This document shows, piece by piece, positions 56,643-64,000 of a DNA stretch of 64,000 nt. The stretch spans positions 1 through 64,000 of the forward strand of contig JADGEM010000002.1 of assembly GCA_016744375.1 (NCBI GenBank). The letters run 5' to 3'. Every line of letters begins with the position of its first letter. Position 1 is the first letter of the stretch. The notes below the pieces were generated by a model. That model was not told where the DNA came from. It did no database searches and saw only the letters and a program-made list of their open reading frames with translations. The position numbers and the translations under genes are program-made. The stretch comes from Gammaproteobacteria bacterium (GTDB lineage Bacteria; Pseudomonadota; Gammaproteobacteria; GRL18).

Positions 56643-58016
56643 ATGTCTAAATCCCTGAAGCAATGGCTGGACTGGCAAGAAACTTTGCACCCATCTGAGA
56701 TTGATCTGGGTTTGCAAAGGGTTGAGCAGGTATTACACAGGCTCTTACCTGAATGTTTCAATGAAAACATCCAGGCTAATTTCCCATTTACTGTAGTCAC
56801 TATCGCGGGTACAAATGGTAAAGGGTCATCAGTGGCCATGTTGGAATCAATATTGACCGAAGCGGGTTATCGAGTGGGCAGTTATACCTCTCCTCATCTT
56901 CTTAACTACAATGAACGAGTAAAAATTGATCTGATTCCAGTCATAGATGACTATTTATGTGATTCATTCGAACGAATTAACCAGGCAAGGGGTGAAACCT
57001 CTCTGACTTATTTTGAATTTGGTACATTGGCTGCTGTTGATATCTTCTTTCAGCAATCCTGTGACATTGTTATTCTTGAAGTCGGTCTGGGAGGACGTCT
57101 TGATGCAGTCAATACCATTGAGCCAGATGTGTCTCTGGTGACAACCATTGACATTGACCATCAGGACTGGCTTGGTTCAGACAGGGACAGCATTGGAATT
57201 GAAAAGGCTGGTATTTATCGAAAAAATAAGCCGGCAATTTTTGGCGATGAGGATTTACCTCAAAGCATCCAAACAATAGTTGAGCAGCAGACACTGTCTT
57301 TTTACCAGTATTCAGTCAATTATCAATATGAATTAAGATCTCAACAATGGGATTGGCTGGCTGCTAAAGGTATGGGAGAGATTGAATGTTCTTCCAGATA
57401 TAATTTACCTGTGCCTAATTTGCATGGTTCAGTACAGTTAAAAAATGCTTCAAATGTTTTAATGGTTCTTGAATTATTAAAACAATCCTGTCCAGTGACT
57501 CAGTCAGAAATTAAACGTGGTCTGCAAAATGTGCAATTGCCGGGACGTTTTCAGATTGTGTCAACCGAACCTTTTATTATTCTTGATGTTGCGCATAATG
57601 TGCAGGCAGCTAGAGTACTGAAGGAATCGCTCAGCAAATTACCAAAGCATTCGGGTAAACTGCATGTTATTATTGGTATGCTAAAGGATAAGGAAGTATT
57701 AAAAGTTCTCTCGGTTCTTGCCCCGACTGTTGACAGCTGGAGGGTGATTGAGCTTGATACATCAAGAGCGATGCCGGCTGAAGAGATTGGAGAACTTTTG
57801 AAAAACCACGTTGATCTTGCTGAAGGTGTAAAATCTAATATCAGCTGTTTTTCAACTTTTGAACAGGCTTATAATGATTACAACTCAAAGAGACTAATGT
57901 TTAATTCTATGGATACATTACTGGTGTTTGGTTCTTTTTACACTGTAACCGATGCCATGAGTGTTTTACAGCCTATACATCAACAACCATCAGACATCAA
58001 AGTATCTCATGAGTGA
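56643..58016 (+). CDS. folC: Dihydrofolate / folylpolyglutamate synthase
   Basis: Bifunctional enzyme that adds Glu to dihydropteroate and folates. P-loop TIAGTNGKGSS, Mur-ligase fold, SPHLLNYNERV and LEVGLGGRLDAVN (catalytic loop), C-terminal domain with DVAHNVQAARVL. 457 residues. The dedD ATG lies inside its last codons. Confidence 0.95.
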   Translation: MSKSLKQWLDWQETLHPSEIDLGLQRVEQVLHRLLPECFNENIQANFPFTVVTIAGTNGKGSSVAMLESILTEAGYRVGSYTSPHLLNYNERVKIDLIPVIDDYLCDSFERINQARGETSLTYFEFGTLAAVDIFFQQSCDIVILEVGLGGRLDAVNTIEPDVSLVTTIDIDHQDWLGSDRDSIGIEKAGIYRKNKPAIFGDEDLPQSIQTIVEQQTLSFYQYSVNYQYELRSQQWDWLAAKGMGEIECSSRYNLPVPNLHGSVQLKNASNVLMVLELLKQSCPVTQSEIKRGLQNVQLPGRFQIVSTEPFIILDVAHNVQAARVLKESLSKLPKHSGKLHVIIGMLKDKEVLKVLSVLAPTVDSWRVIELDTSRAMPAEEIGELLKNHVDLAEGVKSNISCFSTFEQAYNDYNSKRLMFNSMDTLLVFGSFYTVTDAMSVLQPIHQQPSDIKVSHE

Positions 58017-58581
58017 AGAAGAGCTAAACGTTAATATTAAACAGCGCATTATCGGTGCACTGGTGCTGGTTTCTCTTGGGATTATTATTATCCCTCTATT
58101 ACTTAATGGTGGTATTAAAACCGATCATGCGATATCCGGTAATAATATTCCTGATATGCCCAAAAATCTTAGTACAGTCTTACCTAAAGTTCCGAAACCT
58201 ATGGCGATGCCGTCACCCAGTTCAATATCTTCCTATCCTGAGCGTAAAAATATAAAATCACCGACAGAGAAAGCAGTAAAAAAGCAGAAGCCGGCAACAG
58301 AAGTCAAGTATCAAAAAGTCACTAAGCCAACCTCAACTAAAATTGATAGGGCTTATGCGCTGCAGATTGCCAGTTTTTCCAAAAAGAGCAATGCACACGC
58401 TTTAAAAGATAAACTTCGCAAGAAAAAGTATCAGGCCTATATAGAATCCATAAAAACCTCAAATGGTAAAATATATCGTCTTAGAGTCGGGCCCTATTTA
58501 AAATTTGATCAAATCTCTGCAATAAAGCCGCAGATTGAAAAGCAATTTAAATTAAAAAATACTGTCATTATCAAATATTAG
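58009..58581 (+). CDS. dedD: SPOR-domain protein DedD
   Basis: Cell-division protein that binds denuded peptidoglycan at the septum. From ATG 58009 (MSEEELNVNIKQRIIGALVL) it has 190 residues. One membrane helix is at about 11-32. A Lys/Pro-rich linker follows, then the SPOR domain over the last 70 residues (YALQIASFSKKSNAHALKDK, GKIYRLRVGPY). The start overlaps the end of folC by 8 bases; the frame is open further upstream, but without the family N-terminus. Confidence 0.92.
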   Translation: MSEEELNVNIKQRIIGALVLVSLGIIIIPLLLNGGIKTDHAISGNNIPDMPKNLSTVLPKVPKPMAMPSPSSISSYPERKNIKSPTEKAVKKQKPATEVKYQKVTKPTSTKIDRAYALQIASFSKKSNAHALKDKLRKKKYQAYIESIKTSNGKIYRLRVGPYLKFDQISAIKPQIEKQFKLKNTVIIKY

Positions 58582-58681
58582 TCCAGATTTCTTTATAATA
58601 TTTTTTCAAATCCTGGCTGACGTGATAAGATGCTTTTCTTATTTTTACCTTTTAAAATTTATAGAGAATTGAGACTAATAA

Positions 58682-59179
58682 GTGTCACTTATCTGGCCCG
58701 ATTATATTATTATTACCATCATTGCTATTTCAATGGTGATTAGTCTACTGAGAGGTTTTGTGCGTGAATCACTTGCCCTTGCAGGATGGATTCTGGCTGT
58801 GTGGGTAAGTTTTTTATATATGCATGCTATGGGTATTTTTCTTGACCCTTATTTGAACATACCACCATCACTTCTCTCTTTAGTTTCTTTTGCATTATTA
58901 TTTATATTGACCTTGATTCTTGCTGCGTTGGTCAGTAACCTTATTGCAACATTAGTTGATAGAACAGGGCTTTCTGGCACAGATCGCGCAATTGGTATGT
59001 TTTTTGGTATTGCCAGAGGGATCATTATTGTAGGAATTCTTATACTGCTGGCCGGGTTTACTTTAGTTCCGCAGGACCCATGGTGGAACGAGTCTGTATT
59101 AATCCCCCATTTTCAACAACTTGCAAATATGATGAAGGATTTCTTACCTCCTCATATTGCTGAAAAAATTCATTATTAG
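58682..59179 (+). CDS. cvpA: CvpA family membrane protein
   Basis: Inner-membrane protein with four helices over 165 residues ([21 protein letters not shown], first helix split here). [18 protein letters not shown] and [21 protein letters not shown] are typical. Needed for colicin V production in E. coli; its wider role in envelope homeostasis is unclear. GTG 58682 is the start. It lies just upstream of purF and extends slightly into the alternative upstream purF frame. Confidence 0.92.
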   Translation: MSLIWPDYIIITIIAISMVISLLRGFVRESLALAGWILAVWVSFLYMHAMGIFLDPYLNIPPSLLSLVSFALLFILTLILAALVSNLIATLVDRTGLSGTDRAIGMFFGIARGIIIVGILILLAGFTLVPQDPWWNESVLIPHFQQLANMMKDFLPPHIAEKIHY

Positions 59180-59195
59180 TTTAGGTGTAAATATT

Positions 59196-60707
59196 ATGTG
59201 TGGCATTATCGGTATTGTTGCTAAAAATAATGTAAACCAGGATCTTTATGATGGTTTAACCGTTCTTCAACACAGAGGACAAGATGCTGCAGGAATTGTC
59301 ACCTACGATGACAAACGACTGTATTTACGAAAAGGCAATGGTCTGGTGAAAGATGTTTTTTCAACCAATGATATGTTGCGCCTGCAAGGTAATATGGGAA
59401 TAGGGCATGTTCGTTACCCTACGGCAGGTAGCTCCTCTTCAGCTGAAGCCCAGCCGCTTTATGTTAACTCACCTTATGGTATAGCGCTCGCTCATAATGG
59501 TAATCTGACCAATTCCTATCACTTAAAAGAAGAAATTTTTAAACAGGATCTCAGACATCTTAATACAGATTCTGACTCTGAAGTCTTATTAAATGTATTT
59601 GCCCATGAAATTCAAACTTCTCATAAACTGCGTATCAATGAAGTGGATGTTTTTAATGCCATCAGTGCAGTTCATGAACGTTGCCGTGGAGCCTATGCCA
59701 GTGTTGCTATGATTACGGGTTATGGCATTGTCGGTTTTAGAGATCCCAATGGCATACGCCCCATCGTTTATGGTCAGCGAGAAACAGAAAGTGGAATTGA
59801 ATACTGCATTGCTTCTGAAAGTGTTGCACTTGATGTGATTGGTTTTGATTTAATTAATGATATTAAGCCGGGTGAAGCGGTTATCATTACTGCCGAAGGT
59901 GATGTTCATATTAAGCAGTGTGCGGAAAATCCAAAATTCACCCCTTGTATCTTTGAACATGTTTACTTTGCTCGCCCTGATTCAATTATGGATAGGATCT
60001 CCGTTTATAAAGCACGTTTGAGGATGGGGGAGAAATTAGCGAAGAAAATTTTGAAGACCTATCCCAATCATGATATCGATGTGGTGATGCCTATCCCGGA
60101 CACAAGCCGCTCATCGGCATTGGAGTTAGCTAATTTTTTAGGGGTACGTTATCGTGAAGGCTTTATAAAGAACCGATATATTGGGCGTACCTTTATTATG
60201 CCGGGTCAAAAGCTTAGAAAGCGCTCAGTTAAGCAAAAATTAAATGCCATGGAACTTGAATTTAAAGGGCGTAATGTCCTTCTTGTTGATGATTCAATTG
60301 TTCGCGGTACAACATCACGTCAGATTGTTAAAATGGCGCGTGAAGCTGGTGCTAAAAATGTTTATTTTGCTTCAGCTTCTCCAGCCGTAAAATTCCCGAA
60401 TGTTTATGGTATCGACATGCCTTCACCTGAAGAATTTGTTGCTCATAATAGAAACTCAGATGAAATCGCTAAAGAAATCGGTGCAGACTGGCTGATCTAT
60501 CAAGATCTGAAGGATTTAATTCAATCTTGTCAGAAAGGGAACCAAGATATTACACAGTTTGATTGTTCTGTGTTCAGTGGTGAGTATGTGACAGGTGATA
60601 TTGATCAAGAGTACTTGAATCAGATTGATCAACGTCGAAATGACAGCGCTATACAGGATAAACTTTCTCGCGAAAACGAGATTCTCGATATTCACAATAG
60701 TAATTAA
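59196..60707 (+). CDS. purF: Amidophosphoribosyltransferase
   Basis: First step of purine synthesis, transferring glutamine amide to PRPP. ATG 59196 is required because the N-terminal nucleophile is Cys2 (MCGIIGIV); AGGTG lies 6-10 bases upstream. The frame is also open back to 59157. Ntn-hydrolase domain with [21 protein letters not shown] and [13 protein letters not shown] domain with [18 protein letters not shown]. 503 residues. Confidence 0.97.
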   Translation: MCGIIGIVAKNNVNQDLYDGLTVLQHRGQDAAGIVTYDDKRLYLRKGNGLVKDVFSTNDMLRLQGNMGIGHVRYPTAGSSSSAEAQPLYVNSPYGIALAHNGNLTNSYHLKEEIFKQDLRHLNTDSDSEVLLNVFAHEIQTSHKLRINEVDVFNAISAVHERCRGAYASVAMITGYGIVGFRDPNGIRPIVYGQRETESGIEYCIASESVALDVIGFDLINDIKPGEAVIITAEGDVHIKQCAENPKFTPCIFEHVYFARPDSIMDRISVYKARLRMGEKLAKKILKTYPNHDIDVVMPIPDTSRSSALELANFLGVRYREGFIKNRYIGRTFIMPGQKLRKRSVKQKLNAMELEFKGRNVLLVDDSIVRGTTSRQIVKMAREAGAKNVYFASASPAVKFPNVYGIDMPSPEEFVAHNRNSDEIAKEIGADWLIYQDLKDLIQSCQKGNQDITQFDCSVFSGEYVTGDIDQEYLNQIDQRRNDSAIQDKLSRENEILDIHNSN

Positions 60708-60788
60708 TATGGCTTGTTTTTTGGTCCCCCTCTTTTTATAGAAGAAGGACTAAGAGGATGTAAAAGCGGGTTCAACGAGACTCAAAAG

Positions 60789-61532
60789 TTAAGATTGAGC
60801 TTTGATAATTTGGCCATTCACTGATTTGCTGTCATCACCCATTAAATAGAGATAACTATTCATAATAGCTTCAGGGCTGGCAATTGTTTCCGGGTTTTCA
60901 CCAGGGAAAGCTTTTGAACGCATTGTTGTTGCCACTTTTCCGGGATTAATACTGTTAAAGCGCATGCTGGTATTGACTTCCATTTCATCCGCCAGAATCT
61001 GCATCAGATTATCACCTGCAGCTTTGCTAATTCCATATGCTCCCCAATACGCTTTACCTTTAATACCGACATCATCAGTTGTAAAGATAATGGAAGCATT
61101 TTCTGATTTTTCTAATAGGGGAAGGCACAGTCTGGTCAGCATATAGGGAGCATTAAGATTGACCTGCATTACTTTTCCCCAATGTGCCATATCATATTGA
61201 GCAATGGGCATCAGAGACCCCAAAAGTGCTGCATTATGTAATATTCCATCAAGGCGGCCAAATTCATTATCAAGAGTTGTTTGCATATCCTCATAATCTT
61301 TTGGTGTGGCACTTTCAAGATTCATTGGGTAGATAGCGGGTTGAGGGCCATTTGCCTGTTCAATTTCATCATAAACAACTTCGAGTTGTTCGAGTGATTC
61401 ACCCAATAGAATAACGGTTGCACCATATTTAGCATAGGTTTTTGCTGCGACTTTTCCAATTCCATCACCTGCACCGGTCACTAGAATAATTCGATCTTTT
61501 AATAAATGGGCGGGAGCAGAATAATTGTGCAT
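60789..61532 (-). CDS. YciK-type short-chain dehydrogenase
   Basis: 247-residue NAD(P)-binding oxidoreductase. ILVTGAGDGIGKVAAKTYA binds the cofactor; HNAALLGSL is the variant NNAG motif. The YxxxK motif is YGISKAAGD, after IIFTTDDVG. The substrate is unknown. It converges with purF and ends near the repeat element at 61608. Confidence 0.88.
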   Translation of the reverse strand: MHNYSAPAHLLKDRIILVTGAGDGIGKVAAKTYAKYGATVILLGESLEQLEVVYDEIEQANGPQPAIYPMNLESATPKDYEDMQTTLDNEFGRLDGILHNAALLGSLMPIAQYDMAHWGKVMQVNLNAPYMLTRLCLPLLEKSENASIIFTTDDVGIKGKAYWGAYGISKAAGDNLMQILADEMEVNTSMRFNSINPGKVATTMRSKAFPGENPETIASPEAIMNSYLYLMGDDSKSVNGQIIKAQS

Positions 61533-61694
61533 TGAGTTGATCCTCAGATAGTGACTATAAATGTAATGGTTTGATATATTATGGCATATTTTTTATGATT
61601 ACCGCTTTACTACCTTAGCGGTAATTGAGTTTGATTTAAAATCAAAAGACAAAGCAGGGGTAGCGTTCGAATAAGCGCTTATAAAACGACTGCA

Positions 61695-61800
61695 AGGTGG
61701 ATCGGTACAACCAACTGGGGACGCTGCAAGTACGTCCATGTAACGCTTGCTGTCGCCATCCATGGCTCCAAACACCCCATTTGGTTGTACCGATTCACCT
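61695..61800. repeat. Stem-loop module, left copy
   Basis: AGGTGGATCGGTACAACCAA (61695-61714) pairs over 20 bases, with one G-T, with 61781-61800. The loop contains TGGGG (61716-61720) pairing CCCCA (61775-61779), then an imperfect hairpin CGCTGC/GTAACG and a perfect one GCCAT/ATGGC. Confidence 0.75.
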
Positions 61801-61961
61801 CACACTCTCTTAAGGCATTTATTCTCACTTGGAGCGTTCAAAGTCAAAAGCTAAGAAAAAGAGAATCATTGTTGCCCGTGAGTCGTCTAACTACAGACCT
61901 TATAAATTCTCTGCTTTGCTTTTGGACAACACCAGAGAGAGCAATTGAGGTAGAAGAGTGT

Positions 61962-62069
61962 ACCTGGGATTGGTTCGTCTAACTGGGGTGTTTGAAAACA
62001 GGGACGTTTTCAACAAGCGCTACAGGGAAGTACTCGTAGCGTCCCCAATTAGGCGAACCAGTCTCGGGT
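61962..62069. repeat. Stem-loop module, right copy (inverted)
   Basis: The outer stem 61962-61988 pairs with 62043-62069 over 27 positions including G-T pairs. It encloses two hairpins, TTGAAAAC (61992-61999)/GTTTTCAA (62006-62013) and CGCTAC (62018-62023)/GTAGCG (62036-62041), giving a three-way junction. The stem sequences differ from the left copy but the pairing is kept. Confidence 0.75.
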
Positions 62070-62227
62070 GCAATCGGCAGGCTCAACCTTTGCCCGAACG
62101 CCCCTTTTCTTTTGATTTTAAGCCACACTCAAATTACCGCTAGGCTAGTATATTTGTCATTAAGTTTTCTAAAAATTCACCAAATAATAAAAATTATTTT
62201 ATCTATAAAAACCAAATGGGTAAAGTA

Positions 62228-63610
62228 TCAATTAGTATTTTCATCAATAATATTATAAGCAGCAGCCTGACCGCTTCTTATGGCACCTTCAAGTGTAGAG
62301 GGATAGTGGGTATTGGTGTAATCACCTGCAAGAAAAAGTCCGTTAATATGGGTACTATTCTCAGGGCGTTGTTGTTGAATATTTACCTGACAGCTGAAGG
62401 TTGCTCTTTTTTCATTAATTACCTGATAGCTGATGACATCAGGTAAATTCGGGAGACATAAGATTAATTCACTATGGACTGTCTCAGCCAGTGTTTTATG
62501 AGACATTGACTGATGTTTCCCCGGACCGCTGATGATGATTGCAATGAGTCCCGGTTGATCAACAAGTGATCGATCAATGGCCCACTGTGCAATGGTATCA
62601 AAAAAACCAACCATTCTGGATGGTAGTCTGGTGTCCGGTGGATATTGTAGATAAACAGTGTAAATTCCCTCATATCGATAGTTTAAGGAAGCACTATAAG
62701 GTTTTAGTATTTTTTGATTAAGAGGTTGATTATCCGAAGTTAAGGTGCTCAGTAATTTATCAGCAATATGTGGCGGTGTGGCAATAACAATGGTCTGGCA
62801 TTTGTAGTTTGCTAGAGAGGTTTTCACACTAAAGGAATGTTTGCTGTCTGTGTGTAATTTTAATACTTTTTCCTTATATTGTATCTCACCATCATGATGG
62901 CAAATAAAATCAATGGCTGGTGAACTGAATACTGAAGACAGATCCTGTCGAAAAAATAAAAGATCAGAATTTAACCGACTTCTACTGAAACTATCTCTTA
63001 ATACATTGAGAAAAACTTGAGCAGATGCTGTCTCTATGGGAGTATTCAGTGTTGCCAGACAGAGTGGTTCCCACAAGGATTGAATTGTTTTCAGGGGCTG
63101 TCTGTAACACTGCAGTAAATCATTGACGCTCATATCCTGCTTGAGTTTATATTGGCGCACAGCCAGCTTTATCATCATTGTTATGATTTTGAAGCGTTCA
63201 GGTACAGTGAGACCTTTCATTGTGATAAAAGCCATAAGTATGTGCAAAGGGGCAGGGAGTTTAGATAAAACCAGTTTAATCGGTGAATGCTTAGGCGAAT
63301 AAAGGTTAAAATTAAGAGGTTGTCGTTCCAGGATATCAGTTTCATTGATATTGAGACGTTTAAATAGACTCAGTGTCTCATGATAAGCGCCCAGCATAAT
63401 ATGCTGACCATTATCGAGTACCTGGTTTGAGAGGAAGTGTTTGAAAGTCACGCCTCTGGCACGTCCCCCCGCATGATGTGCAGATTCGAGCACACAAACT
63501 TTATGTCCATACTGAGCCAGTTTAACGGCACAGGAAAGTCCACTCCAACCAGCACCGATAATTATGATTTCTTTTTTCTCTTGTATCAACGCTGATTGTT
63601 GAAAATTCAT
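62228..63610 (-). CDS. hpnE: Hydroxysqualene dehydroxylase (squalene-associated FAD protein)
   Basis: FAD amine-oxidase-fold enzyme that reduces hydroxysqualene to squalene after HpnC and HpnD. N-terminal EIIIIGAGWSGLSCAVKLA (dinucleotide fold), ESAHHAGGRARGV, NGQHIMLGAYHETL, and C-terminal GLFLAGDYTNTHYPSTLEGA with GAIRSGQAAA. 460 residues. The ATG overlaps the hpnD stop by four bases. Carotenoid desaturases are relatives, but the hpnD neighbour and QHIMLGAY support HpnE. Confidence 0.9.
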   Translation of the reverse strand: MNFQQSALIQEKKEIIIIGAGWSGLSCAVKLAQYGHKVCVLESAHHAGGRARGVTFKHFLSNQVLDNGQHIMLGAYHETLSLFKRLNINETDILERQPLNFNLYSPKHSPIKLVLSKLPAPLHILMAFITMKGLTVPERFKIITMMIKLAVRQYKLKQDMSVNDLLQCYRQPLKTIQSLWEPLCLATLNTPIETASAQVFLNVLRDSFSRSRLNSDLLFFRQDLSSVFSSPAIDFICHHDGEIQYKEKVLKLHTDSKHSFSVKTSLANYKCQTIVIATPPHIADKLLSTLTSDNQPLNQKILKPYSASLNYRYEGIYTVYLQYPPDTRLPSRMVGFFDTIAQWAIDRSLVDQPGLIAIIISGPGKHQSMSHKTLAETVHSELILCLPNLPDVISYQVINEKRATFSCQVNIQQQRPENSTHINGLFLAGDYTNTHYPSTLEGAIRSGQAAAYNIIDENTN

Positions 63611-63999
63611 TCTTTAGCTTTGTTGGTGCTATTGAGTAAAAACTTTTGAGAGAGTTTGTATTCACGTCTGGCAGTAGACCAGGCAATCCAGAGTTTTTTC
63701 AATTTGGCAACGCTGACTCTTTTTTCAAGAACAGGATATTTTTGTAATTTGATTTTCTTTAATAAGGCCAGGTAAAGTTCAGCCATGATAATTCCGGTTC
63801 TTTGTGAAAAACGATCAGTGTCTGCGAGTGAAGAGAATGCTTTATCATAAAATTGTTCAGCTCTCTGTGCCTGATATTCAAATAAAGCCTGTGTTTGAGT
63901 TGAGTTTTCGCCATTAAGCAACATTGACTGAGTGACGCCAAATTGTTGCAGCTCGTCTTGAGGTATATAAATTCGCCTGCGCTTAGCATCTTCTTTTAC
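63607..63999 (-). CDS. hpnD: Presqualene diphosphate synthase (partial, 3' end)
   Basis: Only the C-terminal 130 residues lie in the window; the gene continues beyond base 64000. The frame reads VKEDAKRRRIYIPQDELQQF from 63999, the typical squalene/phytoene synthase stretch (EDAxxGRIYLPxDEL). It goes on through FEYQAQRAEQFYDKA and ends RREYKLSQKFLLN. In the family this enzyme joins two farnesyl diphosphates. HpnC versus HpnD cannot be settled from this part alone; direct linkage to hpnE favours HpnD. Confidence 0.82.
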   Translation of the reverse strand, partial: VKEDAKRRRIYIPQDELQQFGVTQSMLLNGENSTQTQALFEYQAQRAEQFYDKAFSSLADTDRFSQRTGIIMAELYLALLKKIKLQKYPVLEKRVSVAKLKKLWIAWSTARREYKLSQKFLLNSTNKAKE

Positions 64000-64000
64000 A

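Larger units (their letters stand above)
61608..62150. repeat. 543-base composite inverted-repeat (MITE-like) element with two cloverleaf modules
   Basis: The left end TACTACCTTAGCGGTAATT (61608-61626) and the reverse complement of the right end, TACTAGCCTAGCGGTAATTT (62150-62131), match with small gaps. Inside them TTTAAAATCAAAAGA (61635-61649) mirrors TCTTTTGATTTTAA (62108-62121), then GCGTTCG on each side. Each half then has a stem-loop module: a long outer stem around GGGGACGCT...CACCCC with internal hairpins (61695-61800 and, inverted, 61962-62069). The centre (61801-61961) is unique. No transposase is encoded. It looks like a non-autonomous mobile or structured repeat. Confidence 0.75.
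61533..62227. other. 695-base non-coding region filled by a composite repeat
   Basis: No open frame here has coding character; short frames at 61785-61982 and 61958-62143 follow the repeat structure. Almost all of it is the inverted-repeat element described at 61608-62150. Confidence 0.7.

Noticed and set aside
60708-60788. Bidirectional terminator between purF and the YciK-like gene
   Set aside because: Only short interrupted pairings (GTCC/GGAC, TCTT/AAGA) are present, not enough for a convincing hairpin.
61785-62143. Open frames of 61-65 codons inside the 61608-62150 repeat
   Set aside because: They arise from the stem-loop modules, have no ribosome site and show no protein-like composition; no transposase motif is present.
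1-64000. CRISPR arrays, tRNA or rRNA genes, prophage or insertion-sequence transposases
   Set aside because: I looked for regularly spaced repeats, tRNA-like cloverleaves ending in CCA, rRNA-like stretches and transposase or integrase motifs and found none; the cloverleaf in 61608-62150 has stems far longer than those of a tRNA.

Overview
The window is chromosomal DNA of an AT-rich gammaproteobacterium. The evidence is the gene order rpoE-rseA-rseB-rseC-lepA-lepB-rnc-era-recO-pdxJ, the order yceD-rpmF-plsX-fabH-fabD-fabG-acpP-fabF-pabB-pabC-mltG-tmk-holB-pilZ-tatD, and the order trpF-trpB-trpA-accD-folC-dedD-cvpA-purF. All three are classic for that class. SoxX and SoxA cytochromes point to a sulfur (thiosulfate) oxidiser. 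A two-subunit pyruvate carboxylase, hpnD/hpnE squalene genes, a FliK-like/FlhB-C pair, a diguanylate cyclase and a PEP-CTERM relic suggest a free-living or facultatively attached bacterium rather than a reduced symbiont. I cannot name the genus.

Layout. 1-5.4 kb: a hexose-phosphate mutarotase, a membrane-anchored Pro/Tyr-rich protein, a B12-binding radical SAM protein with no ordinary start codon, and nadB on the minus strand. 5.6-16.4 kb: the sigma-E envelope-stress operon, then translation, secretion and RNA-processing genes, ending in pdxJ and a voltage-gated cation channel whose selectivity filter looks calcium-type. 16.9-20.2 kb: pycB and pycA on the minus strand. 20.4-34.0 kb: the fatty-acid synthesis cluster, punctuated by intrinsic terminators, then folate, division and replication genes. 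34.1-43.7 kb: an accessory stretch with an ABM protein, an SRPBCC/ArsR pair with a clear palindromic operator, a broken PEP-CTERM gene, a YbfB-type transporter, a zinc-domain diguanylate cyclase, a ynbA-like lipid enzyme, a FlhB-C/FliK pair and a GYF/pentapeptide membrane protein. 43.9-52.8 kb: prmB, a PhoPQ-like two-component system, aroC, an MFS transporter, an unknown helical protein, a DUF3179 protein and soxXA. 52.9-60.7 kb: trpFBA-accD-folC-dedD-cvpA-purF. 60.8-64 kb: a YciK-like dehydrogenase, a 543-bp non-coding composite inverted-repeat element, hpnE and the 3' end of hpnD.

Most genes are housekeeping and well conserved. The observations most worth follow-up are the composite cloverleaf element (61608-62150), the channel filter TFEDWTD, the missing start codon of the radical SAM gene, the ArsR operator that overlaps its own start codon, the nonsense-mutated PEP-CTERM relic, and recurrent TTG starts that overlap TGA stops. 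No CRISPR array, rRNA, tRNA, prophage or transposase gene was seen.
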